The position numbers were made by a program, and so were the translations under genes. The notes beneath the pieces were generated by a model. That model saw only the letters and a program-made list of their open reading frames with translations, searched no databases and was not told the origin of the DNA. DNA of 23,504 nucleotides from Ruminococcus sp. UBA1409 (GTDB lineage: Bacteria; Bacillota; Clostridia; Oscillospirales; Ruminococcaceae): positions 1 through 23,504 of the forward strand of contig DBPX01000003.1 of assembly GCA_002305045.1 (NCBI GenBank), written 5' to 3'. Below, piece by piece: positions 5,320 to 12,496 of this stretch (position 1 is the first letter of the stretch; every line of letters begins with the position of its first letter).

Positions 5320-7731
5320 TCACAGTCCCCAGATGTTCTTTGCGTACTCGTCGACCGCTCTGTCAGCCGAGAATATTCCTGCATTTGCTATATTTATCAG
5401 CGACATCCTCTGCCATCTCATGGCGTCGCTGTAAAGAGCGGAGGCTCTAGCCTGCGCCTCCTGATAGGAGCCGAAGTCGGCGAGCACCATGTAGGGGTCG
5501 ATATTCTTGAGCGAGCTTACAACATTGTCAAACTTATTGCCGTTGAAGCCGGCGGCTATCCTGTCGACCACGCTCTTTATGACGGGATTCGAGCTGTAAA
5601 GCCTTCCGGGATGATAGCCCTCCCTCTTGAGCCTTTCCACCTCGTCGACGGTCATTCCGAAGTTTATGATATTGTCCTGCCCGACTACCTGACCTATCTC
5701 GACATTTGCGCCGTCCCTTGTTCCTAGGGTAACGGCTCCGCTAAGCATGAACTTCATGTTTCCTGTGCCGGAGGCCTCGGTACCCGCAAGGCTTATCTGC
5801 TCTGAAATCTCGGAGGCGGGCATGAGTATCTCGGTCAGCGAGACATTGTAGTTTTCTAAGAACACGACATTCAGTTTTTCCTTGATTCTCGGATTCTTCT
5901 TTATCTCCTCGCCGATAGACCATATCAGCTTGATTATCTCCTTAGCCATGTAATAGGAGGGCGCAGCCTTTGCTCCGAAGATATAGGTCTTGGGAGTGAC
6001 ATCGGCGTCGGGGTTGTGAACAAGCCTGTCATACTCCGAGACGATGTTCAAAACATTGAGATGCTGGCGCTTGTACTCATGAAGCCTCTTGACCTGAACA
6101 TCGAAGATGGTATCGGGGTCTATCTCGATTCCCCTTCTTTGCTTTAGGTACTTGCTGAGATTCTTCTTATTCTTGCTCTTGACCTCGGCAAGCCTTGTGA
6201 GAACAGACTCGTCCTGAGCGAAGCTCTCAAGCTTCTTTAGGTTCATGGCATTGTCAAGATAGGAGTCGCCTATTGTGTCGTTAAGCAGACTGCAAAGCCC
6301 GGGATTTGACTGATACAGCCATCTGCGGTAGGCAATTCCGTTTGTGACATTGGTAAACTTCTGCGGAGAAACTCCGTACTCGTCGCTGAAGATATCCCTC
6401 TTTATAATCTCGGAGTGGATTGCCGAGACGCCGTTTACATGGTGGGAGGCGCACACGCAGAGCTTCGCCATATGAACGGTATTGTCCCTGATAATAGACA
6501 TCCCGGTGACCTTCTTGTGGTCGTGGTACCTTTCCCACAGGGAGGCGCAGTAGCGGTTGTTTATCTCGACGATTATCGAGAAGATTCTCGGGACTACCGA
6601 TTTAAGAAGGTCGCAGCTCCACTTCTCTAAAGCCTCCGCCATGACGGTGTGGTTGGTATAGGCAAAGGTCTTGGTGACTATATCCCACGCCTTATCCCAG
6701 ATGTAGCCGCAGTCGTCAAGAAGTATTCTCATAAGCTCCGGGATGGCAAGGGTCGGATGGGTGTCGTTTATCTGGACGGCAACCTTGTCTGCAAAATTGT
6801 CAAGAGTGCCGTAGGTAGCCATGTGATGGTTTACTATATCCCCTACCGAGGCGGCGCACATGAAATACTGCTGGCGGAGCCTTAGAATCTTTCCCTGCTG
6901 ATTGCTGTCTCCGGGATAGAGGACCTTTGATATGGACTGAGCGAGAATCGACTGACCGACAGCCTTGGCAAACTGACCGTTGTTAAACTCGTTCATGTCA
7001 AAGGAGATTGCGGGGGCGACAGCCTTCCAGAGCCTTAGCTTAGAGACCGCCCTGCTGTTGTAGCCGGACACGAACATATCATACGGCACGGCCAAAACCG
7101 TGGTGTAGTTGTTGAGGGTCACATGGTGATACTGACTGTCCCAGTATTCCTTGATCTCGCCGTCGAAATGCACCTCAATCTGAGCCTCGGGACGCTCCAC
7201 AAGCCAGACGCTTCCGCCAGGAAGCCAGTTGTCAGGCTCCTCGACCTGCCAGCCGTTCTCGAGCTTCTGGCAGAAAATCCCGTACTCATAGAGGATAGAG
7301 TAGCCGGTTGCCGGGTAGCCGTCGGTGGCAAGACCGTCAAGATAGCAGGCGGCGAGCCTTCCCAGCCCTCCGTTTCCAAGACCGGCGTCAGGCTCCTGCT
7401 CGTATATCGAGGACAGGCTGACTCCCATATCCTTAAGGGCGCCACTTGCCGCCTCGACAAGCCCCAGATTGTAAAGGCTGGTTTTGAGCGACCTGCCCAT
7501 TAAAAACTCCATCGAAATATAATATACCTGCTTGCGGCCCTCGGAATGGACCTTGGTGGTGTAGTCATGACGCTTTTTGACAAGCTCCCTGACAACAATC
7601 GAGGAAAGAGCGTCGTAAATCTGCTTTTCAGACGCACTTTCCGGGCTGACCATATAGTTTATGTCAAGAACCTTTTTCAGCTCCTCCTTAAGAGACTCCT
7701 TTGTGTATGCTGCTTCATTCCCCTTGCTCAA
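5320..7731 (-). CDS. glgP: Glycogen/starch/maltodextrin phosphorylase
   Basis: This 803-aa GT35 enzyme cleaves terminal alpha-1,4-linked glucose from glycogen with phosphate, releasing glucose-1-phosphate. Family marks include GLGNGGLGRLAACYLDGLAT in the N-terminal half, NDTHP (substrate side), RLHEYKRQ, and the pyridoxal-phosphate region EASGTGNMKF with cofactor lysine K660, followed by LGTRDGANVE. The length suits a minimal bacterial phosphorylase. I chose TTG 7731, which has GGGAG 8 bases upstream. ATG 7746 (5 residues longer) is the alternative but has no ribosome site. The frame extends to 7866, but a consensus promoter at 7795-7823 lies inside that extension, so it is not coding. The gene is divergent from phosphoglucomutase, which consumes its product. 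Confidence 0.95.
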   Translation of the reverse strand: MSKGNEAAYTKESLKEELKKVLDINYMVSPESASEKQIYDALSSIVVRELVKKRHDYTTKVHSEGRKQVYYISMEFLMGRSLKTSLYNLGLVEAASGALKDMGVSLSSIYEQEPDAGLGNGGLGRLAACYLDGLATDGYPATGYSILYEYGIFCQKLENGWQVEEPDNWLPGGSVWLVERPEAQIEVHFDGEIKEYWDSQYHHVTLNNYTTVLAVPYDMFVSGYNSRAVSKLRLWKAVAPAISFDMNEFNNGQFAKAVGQSILAQSISKVLYPGDSNQQGKILRLRQQYFMCAASVGDIVNHHMATYGTLDNFADKVAVQINDTHPTLAIPELMRILLDDCGYIWDKAWDIVTKTFAYTNHTVMAEALEKWSCDLLKSVVPRIFSIIVEINNRYCASLWERYHDHKKVTGMSIIRDNTVHMAKLCVCASHHVNGVSAIHSEIIKRDIFSDEYGVSPQKFTNVTNGIAYRRWLYQSNPGLCSLLNDTIGDSYLDNAMNLKKLESFAQDESVLTRLAEVKSKNKKNLSKYLKQRRGIEIDPDTIFDVQVKRLHEYKRQHLNVLNIVSEYDRLVHNPDADVTPKTYIFGAKAAPSYYMAKEIIKLIWSIGEEIKKNPRIKEKLNVVFLENYNVSLTEILMPASEISEQISLAGTEASGTGNMKFMLSGAVTLGTRDGANVEIGQVVGQDNIINFGMTVDEVERLKREGYHPGRLYSSNPVIKSVVDRIAAGFNGNKFDNVVSSLKNIDPYMVLADFGSYQEAQARASALYSDAMRWQRMSLINIANAGIFSADRAVDEYAKNIWGL

Positions 7732-7794
7732 GCTTATCACTCCCATATTAATGCTGCAATTCCGTGAATAAAAATTCTTCGAATTTATGAATAC

Positions 7795-7823
7795 ATTATA
7801 CATATCCGACCGGGGATTGTCAA
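7795..7823 (-). promoter_or_regulatory. Full-consensus sigma-70/SigA promoter of glgP
   Basis: On the minus strand TTGACA (7823-7818), exactly 17 bp, then TATAAT (7800-7795): both hexamers and the spacer are perfect consensus. The predicted start near 7788 leaves a leader of about 56 bases before the TTG start. Confidence 0.93.
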
Positions 7824-8066
7824 TATTCCTCATGGCAAAAAATCTCGGACTGAAAATTATGCACATATCCAGGCGCCGCCCTCAGGTCAGCCTGCTTACC
7901 TAAGACGGGGATTTTTATCTGAGATTTATAAATATGTATGGCTTTTTAGCTTCGGGGAGGAATCGGTTGGTCATCGGGACAGACGGTATTGTGAAAAATG
8001 CACAAAGCTGCGGGCAAAAAATTTCACCCCGTTTTGCAAAAAATTATCGGGCCGACGATTTTGCTA

Positions 8067-8095
8067 TTGTCAAACCAAGAAAAAAGAGGTATAAT
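8067..8095 (+). promoter_or_regulatory. Near-consensus promoter of the phosphoglucomutase gene
   Basis: TTGTCA (8067-8072), a 17-bp A-rich spacer, TATAAT (8090-8095). Expected start near 8102, leaving a leader of about 165 bases. Confidence 0.9.
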
Positions 8096-8101
8096 TATCT
8101 C

Positions 8102-8267
8102 TGACAGGACTGGCTGTCGGCGTCTTGCCGTCACGGTCTTAGGGGCAGGACGGCGCTATTGCGGCTTTTTGCCAGCTATAGCCTGTGCTGCCGGCTCTCA
8201 GGGCGCTGAAAGCCCGGAGCGTCCTCTTAGCAGGGCTGTTGATATTATATTGGAAGGAGACAGTTTT
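8102..8267 (+). promoter_or_regulatory. Long structured 5' leader of the phosphoglucomutase gene
   Basis: About 165 G+C-rich bases lie between the predicted start and the ATG, ending in GGAAGGAG as ribosome site. Possible pairings are GACAG/CTGTC near 8103-8118, a long-range AGGACG (8147-8152) with CGTCCT (8220-8225), and GGGC/GCCC near 8201-8215. It does not match a riboswitch class I recognise. There is no obvious terminator hairpin with a T-run inside it. Confidence 0.4.
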
Positions 8268-9986
8268 ATGAAGGAACAGGAATTATACCAGCTTTGGTGT
8301 CAGAACGCCACCGAGGACCCCGACCTTGTGAGCGAGCTTGAGTCGATAAAGGGTGACGATGAAGCCATCAAGGACCGCTTCTACCGTGACCTCGAGTTCG
8401 GCACCGGCGGACTCAGGGGAGTAATCGGCGCAGGAAGCTACAGGCTGAATATCTATACGATAAGGCGTGCAACTCAGGGCCTTGCCGACTATGTAAACGG
8501 AGCCTTTGAGAACGCAACCGTCGCCATAGCCTACGACTCAAGAATAAAGTCCGACCTGTTTGCCAAGGAGGCTGCAAGGGTCTTGGCAGGAAACGGAATC
8601 AAGGCGTACATATACTCCGAGCTTATGCCCACCCCGATGCTCTCCTGGGCGGTAAGGGCTCTGGGCTGTAAGGCGGGAATCGTCTGCACAGCCTCTCACA
8701 ATCCCTCAAAGTATAACGGCTACAAGGCTTACGGGCAGGACGGCTGCCAGATGACCATCGAGGCTGCCGATATCGTTCTCTCCAAGATAAACTCCGTCCC
8801 GATGTTCGGCGGAGCCAGGCTTGCCGATTTTGACGAGGCTCTTTCCACCGGGATGATAGAGTACATCAAGCAGCCGGTCATAGACGCCTATCTTGACGAG
8901 GTCCAAAAGCAGGGAATCCACCCGGATGTCGCCGCAAAGAGCGGCTTAAAGGTCGTCTACACCCCTCTTAACGGCACGGGAAACAAACCGGTCAGGGAGA
9001 TACTCAGAAGAATAGGGATAAGCGATGTCACCGTGGTCCCCGAGCAGGAGCTGCCGGACGGTCGCTTCCCCACCTGTCCCTTCCCGAATCCCGAAATCAA
9101 GGAGGCTCTTTCACTGGGTCTTGAGCTTTGCAAGACCGTCAAGCCCGACCTTCTTTTGGCTACCGACCCTGACTGCGACAGAGTCGGAATCGCAGTTCCC
9201 GACAAAAACGGCGACTTTGTTCTCTTCAGCGGAAACGAGGTCGGAGCTATGCTTCTTGAATACATCTGCCGTGAAAGGATAGCTCTTGGCACCATGCCCA
9301 AAAATCCCGTAGCGGTAAAGTCGATAGTCTCCACCGCCATAGCCGACGAAATTGCCAAGGACTACGGCGTCGAGATGAGAAATGTCCTCACCGGCTTCAA
9401 GTTCATAGGCGAGCAGATAGGCTATCTGGAGGCTGACGGCGAGGCTGACCGCTTTATCTTCGGCTTTGAGGAGTCCTACGGATATCTGGGCGGCTCCTAT
9501 GTAAGGGATAAGGACGCTGTAATAGGCTCCATGCTCATATGCGAGATGGCGGCTTACTACCGCTCGATAGGCGTTTCCCTCCTGGAGGCAAGGGAGGCTA
9601 TGTATAAAAAGTACGGCAACTATGTCCACACCGTCGAGTCCTTCACCTGCGAGGGCGCAGCCGGCATGGAGGAGATGGCAAGAATCATGCAAAATCTTCA
9701 CTCCGAGCCTCCCGCCGAGATATGCGGCTTCAAGGTCGTAAGGGTGGACGATTATGTCAAAAAGACCTCTAAGGACACGGTTACCGGCGAGGAGACTCCC
9801 ATCGCCCTGCCGAAGTCGGATGTCCTTACCCTCACCCTTGAGAACAAGGCTACCGTCATCATCCGCCCCTCCGGCACCGAGCCTAAGATAAAGGCGTACT
9901 ACACAACCGTCTGCCCCGAAAGGGAGGAGGCTGTGGCTCTTGGAAAGAGCATAGCCGTCTATGTTAAAAAGCTGCTTGGGTTCTAA
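8268..9986 (+). CDS. Phosphoglucomutase/phosphomannomutase family protein
   Basis: This is a 572-aa alpha-D-phosphohexomutase. It should interconvert glucose-1-phosphate and glucose-6-phosphate through a phosphoserine. Motifs are all intact: TASHNP with phosphoserine S143, the Mg2+ loop DPDCDR (300-305), the sugar-specificity loop GFEES (399-403), and the phosphate-binding RPSGTEP (533-539). The size and the N-terminal RDLEFGTGGLRG (40-51) match the PgcA-type long phosphoglucomutases of Firmicutes. ATG 8268 follows GGAAGGAG. The open frame upstream to 7998 crosses the promoter and is not coding. Divergence from glgP fits glycogen breakdown or synthesis. Mannose activity (phosphomannomutase) cannot be excluded by sequence. 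Confidence 0.94.
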   Translation: MKEQELYQLWCQNATEDPDLVSELESIKGDDEAIKDRFYRDLEFGTGGLRGVIGAGSYRLNIYTIRRATQGLADYVNGAFENATVAIAYDSRIKSDLFAKEAARVLAGNGIKAYIYSELMPTPMLSWAVRALGCKAGIVCTASHNPSKYNGYKAYGQDGCQMTIEAADIVLSKINSVPMFGGARLADFDEALSTGMIEYIKQPVIDAYLDEVQKQGIHPDVAAKSGLKVVYTPLNGTGNKPVREILRRIGISDVTVVPEQELPDGRFPTCPFPNPEIKEALSLGLELCKTVKPDLLLATDPDCDRVGIAVPDKNGDFVLFSGNEVGAMLLEYICRERIALGTMPKNPVAVKSIVSTAIADEIAKDYGVEMRNVLTGFKFIGEQIGYLEADGEADRFIFGFEESYGYLGGSYVRDKDAVIGSMLICEMAAYYRSIGVSLLEAREAMYKKYGNYVHTVESFTCEGAAGMEEMARIMQNLHSEPPAEICGFKVVRVDDYVKKTSKDTVTGEETPIALPKSDVLTLTLENKATVIIRPSGTEPKIKAYYTTVCPEREEAVALGKSIAVYVKKLLGF

Positions 9987-10008
9987 GGCCCGGCAGAAAC
10001 GAAATAAT

Positions 10009-10036
10009 GCCCTCCCGGAGATTTCATCGGGAGGGC
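10009..10036. repeat. Perfect 9-bp inverted repeat after the phosphoglucomutase gene
   Basis: GCCCTCCCG and CGGGAGGGC are separated by 10 bases, 22 bp after the stop. Neither side has a T-run, so it may be an mRNA 3' stabiliser or a weak terminator. Confidence 0.6.
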
Positions 10037-10149
10037 AAAATAATCGCCGCTATGCAATATTTTTTGATACTCGGTTGTATTATTGAAAGAAGGCTGACCG
10101 CTCAAGGAATCGGCACCGACGGCGGCTGACTTCGTTCATGTTTCAAGCT

Positions 10150-10174
10150 GTCCGGCTCCTGCCGGACTTTTTTT
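10150..10174 (+). terminator. Rho-independent terminator, plus strand
   Basis: GTCCGGC/GCCGGAC with a TCCT loop is followed by seven T. It lies 163 bp after the phosphoglucomutase stop and just beyond the end of the convergent COG2426 gene. It terminates plus-strand transcription. Confidence 0.9.
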
Positions 10175-10176
10175 GT

Positions 10177-10656
10177 TTAAACCAGCGACTTTACGCCGTA
10201 GGAGAGTATCGCCACGATTATCCCGGCTATAACTACGCCCATGAAAATGCTTGGGATGGCGACCCTTGTCTTTATCCCGAACACAACTGCGACTAAAGCG
10301 CCGGTCCATGCTCCAGTACCGGGAAGAGGGATAGCTACCAGTATCATAAGCCCAAGAGCCTTGTACTTTTCTATCTTGTCCTGATTCCTGTACGCCTTTC
10401 TTTCAAGCCAGTCGGCTATCTTTCCTAAAAAATCCTCCCTTTTTTTCATCCACTCGAGTATTCCGTTCAGGAAAAGAAGGACGAAGGGTATCGGCAGCAT
10501 ATTGCCAATTACTGCGGCGATAGTCGCAGCCAGCGGACTAAGCCCGAAGCCCACCCCGTAGGGTATTCCTCCTCTTAGCTCTATAACCGGCACCATTGAT
10601 ATAACCGCCGTTGCGACAAGCTTGCCTATGTATGTTGATGTGAGCCATGCTAGCAT
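10177..10656 (-). CDS. COG2426 'small multi-drug export' membrane protein
   Basis: This 159-aa integral membrane protein has family marks VIELRGGIPYG (24-34) and IPLPGTGAWTGALVA, and several hydrophobic helices (about 10-24, 40-63, 103-127, 133-153). It belongs to the Sm_multidrug_ex family (PF06695). The drug-export label is historical and the real substrate is not established; the conserved re-entrant-looking GTGAWTG loop resembles transporter folds. ATG 10656 follows GGAGGTAAAAAT, a strong ribosome site. It is the third gene of the DUF896-WYL operon, 32 bp after the regulator. The WYL protein may therefore control it. Confidence 0.88.
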   Translation of the reverse strand: MLAWLTSTYIGKLVATAVISMVPVIELRGGIPYGVGFGLSPLAATIAAVIGNMLPIPFVLLFLNGILEWMKKREDFLGKIADWLERKAYRNQDKIEKYKALGLMILVAIPLPGTGAWTGALVAVVFGIKTRVAIPSIFMGVVIAGIIVAILSYGVKSLV

Positions 10657-10688
10657 ATTTTTACCTCCGAGAGCTTTTATTTGTTTTA

Positions 10689-11669
10689 TTATATATACTG
10701 CCTTTGAATCTCCTGAAGCCTTTTTCCCGCCTCCCTTACCACCCAGTCGGGAGCTGTAACCCTGGCCTCGCCTCCGAACTGGAAGAGCCAGCCCCAGAAG
10801 GTGGGGCTTATCTGAACATCCAGCTTGACGCTGAAGCTGTCCTTATCTATCCTTTTGGGTCTTGCGGCGTCCCCGAATCTGTCGACTATGACATTTATCA
10901 GGCTGTTTTTCATTTCCAGGGTTATCGTCTCCTTGACGCCGCCGTACATGCTGTAGGTCCCTAAAAGCTCCCTTGCAAGCTCCTGCTCGTCCATAGAGAG
11001 CTTTCTTCGCTTCTCGTCGGATATCTCGACCTGCCCCATCCTGTCCACCCTGTAGCGGCAGAGGTCGCCGTGCTTGTGGCAGAAGCAGACAAGGTAGTAG
11101 CAGTCGCTCTCCCATATGAGATAATAGGGCGAGACGGTGTATATCTGTCCCTGATGGCGGTATCTTTTCTTCTTGTCAAGGTCATATTCAAAATACTTAA
11201 AGGTTATATTTCTGTCCGAGAATATAGCCTGCTGAATGGCGCTTATAGAGTAGTAGATGGCCTCGTTGAAGGTCTTTGCCCTCCCTCCGACATATATAGA
11301 CCTTCTGAGCCTTCCCGCCTTATGGACGCTTGTAAGGGACTGCAGCTTCTTTATAAGCTCGCCGGATTTTTTGTTGCTTAGAAATCTCGAGGAGGCGACA
11401 GCGTCCGCCAGCACCAAAAGTTCCTCGTCCTGAAACAGCCTCGAGGCTACATAGTAGCGGTTTGAGTGCCCCACCTTCTCGGTCACTATATCAAGCCCCA
11501 ATTCGCTAAGAGTCTCAATATCGTCGTAGATGGTCTTTCTCTCACAGCTTATATCGTATTTTTCGAGCTTGTCGATAAGCTCCTTCCCGGAGAGCCCGTG
11601 CTCCTCGTCGGTCTCCCTCAGAAGCAGTCTCGCCAAAACTATCAGTCTGCCCTTTGCCCTGTTCTGCAT
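10689..11669 (-). CDS. WYL-domain transcriptional regulator
   Basis: This is a 326-aa regulator. Residues 1-75 form an N-terminal winged helix-turn-helix (HTH_11/DeoR-like; LSGKELIDKLE then CERKTIYDDIETLSELG). About 138-215 is a WYL domain: IQQAIFSDRNITFKY, the central SPYYLIWESDCYYLV with YYL in place of WYL, and RYRVDRM with the usual ligand-contacting arginines. About 240-320 is a WCX C-terminal extension. Family members bind DNA and sense nucleic-acid or nucleotide ligands; several govern DNA-damage or phage-defence genes. ATG 11669 lies 2 bp after the DUF896 stop, so the two are co-transcribed. The target is unknown; candidates are its own operon or the nearby operators. Confidence 0.92.
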   Translation of the reverse strand: MQNRAKGRLIVLARLLLRETDEEHGLSGKELIDKLEKYDISCERKTIYDDIETLSELGLDIVTEKVGHSNRYYVASRLFQDEELLVLADAVASSRFLSNKKSGELIKKLQSLTSVHKAGRLRRSIYVGGRAKTFNEAIYYSISAIQQAIFSDRNITFKYFEYDLDKKKRYRHQGQIYTVSPYYLIWESDCYYLVCFCHKHGDLCRYRVDRMGQVEISDEKRRKLSMDEQELARELLGTYSMYGGVKETITLEMKNSLINVIVDRFGDAARPKRIDKDSFSVKLDVQISPTFWGWLFQFGGEARVTAPDWVVREAGKRLQEIQRQYI

Positions 11670-11671
11670 AG

Positions 11672-11881
11672 CTAGTTATCCTCTTTCGGACGAATTTTCC
11701 TGACGCTTCCGTCAGGCTCTAGAATCTCCACCCTGTCAAGAGCGCTGCGAAGACTGCCCAAAACAGCCTCCCTGTACTCGTTTCTAAGCCTTGACTGCTC
11801 GGCTGCCTCCTCCTCGGTTAAGCCGACCGTCCGCTTCTTTGCGGCGAGATAATTGATTCTTTCAAGCTTTTCCTTTTTCAA
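11672..11881 (-). CDS. DUF896 (YnzC-like) small protein
   Basis: This 69-aa helical protein has the DUF896/UPF0291 signature ERINYLAAKKRTVGLTEEE, then EQSRLRNEY and a C-terminal hairpin LEPDGSVRK. B. subtilis YnzC belongs to this family and is encoded in the LexA-controlled yneA-yneB-ynzC operon; its molecular role is unclear. Two TTG starts are possible. TTG 11881 lies 9 bases after GGAGG and gives MKKEKLERIN, like family N-termini. TTG 11887 is only 3 bases away from it. It heads the operon with the WYL regulator and the COG2426 protein, under the promoter at 11949-11978. Confidence 0.88.
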   Translation of the reverse strand: MKKEKLERINYLAAKKRTVGLTEEEAAEQSRLRNEYREAVLGSLRSALDRVEILEPDGSVRKIRPKEDN

Positions 11882-11948
11882 CCTCAAGCTCCTCCCCGGG
11901 GATGAATAATCCGCTAACTTATTTTACATATATCGGCATTTGAGAGCT

Positions 11949-11978
11949 ATTATACATCATTTCCCCCTCGCTTTGCAA
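11949..11978 (-). promoter_or_regulatory. Promoter of the DUF896-WYL-COG2426 operon
   Basis: On the minus strand TTGCAA (11978-11973), 18-bp spacer, TATAAT (11954-11949). Predicted leader of about 60 bases. Confidence 0.75.
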
Positions 11979-12049
11979 CCCTAAAAACGCCTTTTCGGAG
12001 CTTTTTGTGCAGAGTGTATGTAATGTCCGTTTTTTTACCCTCATTTTTG

Positions 12050-12077
12050 TTGACAGAATGTAAGAATCTGATATTAT
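12050..12077 (+). promoter_or_regulatory. Promoter of the SOS-box small gene
   Basis: TTGACA (12050-12055), 16-bp spacer, TATTAT (12072-12077). The LexA box begins 9 bases after the -10, at the expected transcription start. Confidence 0.8.
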
Positions 12078-12085
12078 TAATATTA

Positions 12086-12097
12086 GAACATATGTTC
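12086..12097. promoter_or_regulatory. LexA (SOS) box GAACATATGTTC
   Basis: A perfect GAAC-N4-GTTC palindrome. With flanks AGAACATATGTTCG it matches 13 of 14 positions of the B. subtilis LexA/DinR consensus CGAACRNRYGTTYG. A further GTTC half-site repeats at 12102-12105. It covers the predicted start of the 63-aa gene, so bound LexA would block it. Confidence 0.85.
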
Positions 12098-12145
12098 GAA
12101 TGTTCTGCCGCCGTCAGCCCAAGAAAAAGGAAAGGGGATGCTAAA

Positions 12146-12337
12146 ATGAGGGAGCTTATCAACCGATACAAATTAGAGGCAAAAAGACTGGAGGACTACC
12201 AAAGGGTCCTGACAGACAAAATAGCCAAGGAAAAAAGTCCGCAGCTTATCCTCCGGCTAGAGGCAAGAAGGCTTGTCGTGGAGACGGAAAGGTATGAGAT
12301 AATGCGAGACATAATCGACATGGAGAAGCTTTTATGA
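12146..12337 (+). CDS. 63-aa coiled-coil protein under a LexA box
   Basis: This small, highly charged helical protein starts at ATG 12146 after AAAGGGGATG. An upstream in-frame extension to 12005 crosses the promoter and LexA box and is rejected. The whole sequence is Arg/Lys/Glu-rich with heptad-like leucines and isoleucines (LINRYKLEAKRLEDYQ, then LRLEARRLVVETERYEIMRD), so a coiled coil is likely. There is no membrane segment or signal peptide, so it is not a YneA-type division inhibitor (those have a membrane helix and LysM). The promoter and operator indicate induction after DNA damage. It stands alone, divergent from a DUF896/WYL operon. The function is unknown and I recognise no family. 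Confidence 0.75.
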   Translation: MRELINRYKLEAKRLEDYQRVLTDKIAKEKSPQLILRLEARRLVVETERYEIMRDIIDMEKLL

Positions 12338-12364
12338 TAAGGCTTAACTTTTGTAAAAACGCTA

Positions 12365-12393
12365 TTGATTTATTCCCCGCCATGTGCTAGTAT
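12365..12393 (+). promoter_or_regulatory. Promoter of the ABC exporter operon
   Basis: TTGATT (12365-12370), 17-bp spacer, TAGTAT (12388-12393): a moderate promoter. The three operator-like repeats begin 2 bases after the -10, where a bound repressor would block start or escape. Confidence 0.6.
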
Positions 12394-12395
12394 CT

Positions 12396-12440
12396 AAATG
12401 GATTAAATCCAAACGGATTATATCCAAACGGGTTAAATCC
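12396..12440. promoter_or_regulatory. Three tandem 15-bp operator-like repeats
   Basis: The unit AAAYGGRTTAWATCC is repeated three times head to tail at 12396, 12411 and 12426. Each unit carries an 11-bp near-perfect palindrome: GGATTAAATCC, GGATTATATCC and GGGTTAAATCC. The spacing of 15 bp is about 1.4 helix turns. Placement directly after the -10 of the ABC promoter suggests cooperative repressor binding. The regulator is not identified. Confidence 0.8.
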
Positions 12441-12496
12441 GAGGTCTACACTAAACGGCTTTTCACGGCTCGCCGGTGCCAGAAAGGGATATATCA

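Larger units (their letters stand above)
7732..8267. other. Divergent intergenic region between glgP and the phosphoglucomutase gene
   Basis: About 535 bases without a gene. It holds the glgP promoter (7795-7823, minus), the phosphoglucomutase promoter (8067-8095, plus) and the latter's leader of roughly 165 bases. Between the promoters (7824-8066) I see no clear operator repeats. Confidence 0.8.

Noticed and set aside
7747..7866. Upstream extension of the glgP frame
   Set aside because: A perfect consensus promoter on the same strand lies inside it.
7998..8267. Upstream extension of the phosphoglucomutase frame
   Set aside because: It crosses a near-consensus promoter and the ribosome site at 8251-8258. 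The extra 90 residues do not look like the family N-terminus.
8102..8267. Known riboswitch in the phosphoglucomutase leader
   Set aside because: No conserved core of a riboswitch class I can recognise is visible.
10009..10036. Hairpin after the phosphoglucomutase gene as an intrinsic terminator
   Set aside because: It has no T-run on either strand; the convincing terminator is at 10150-10174.
12005..12145. N-terminal extension of the 63-aa coiled-coil protein
   Set aside because: It covers the TTGACA promoter and the LexA box, while ATG 12146 has a good ribosome site.
12396..12440. Short CRISPR-like array
   Set aside because: Repeats are 15 bp, touch head to tail with no spacers and sit in a promoter; operator array fits better.
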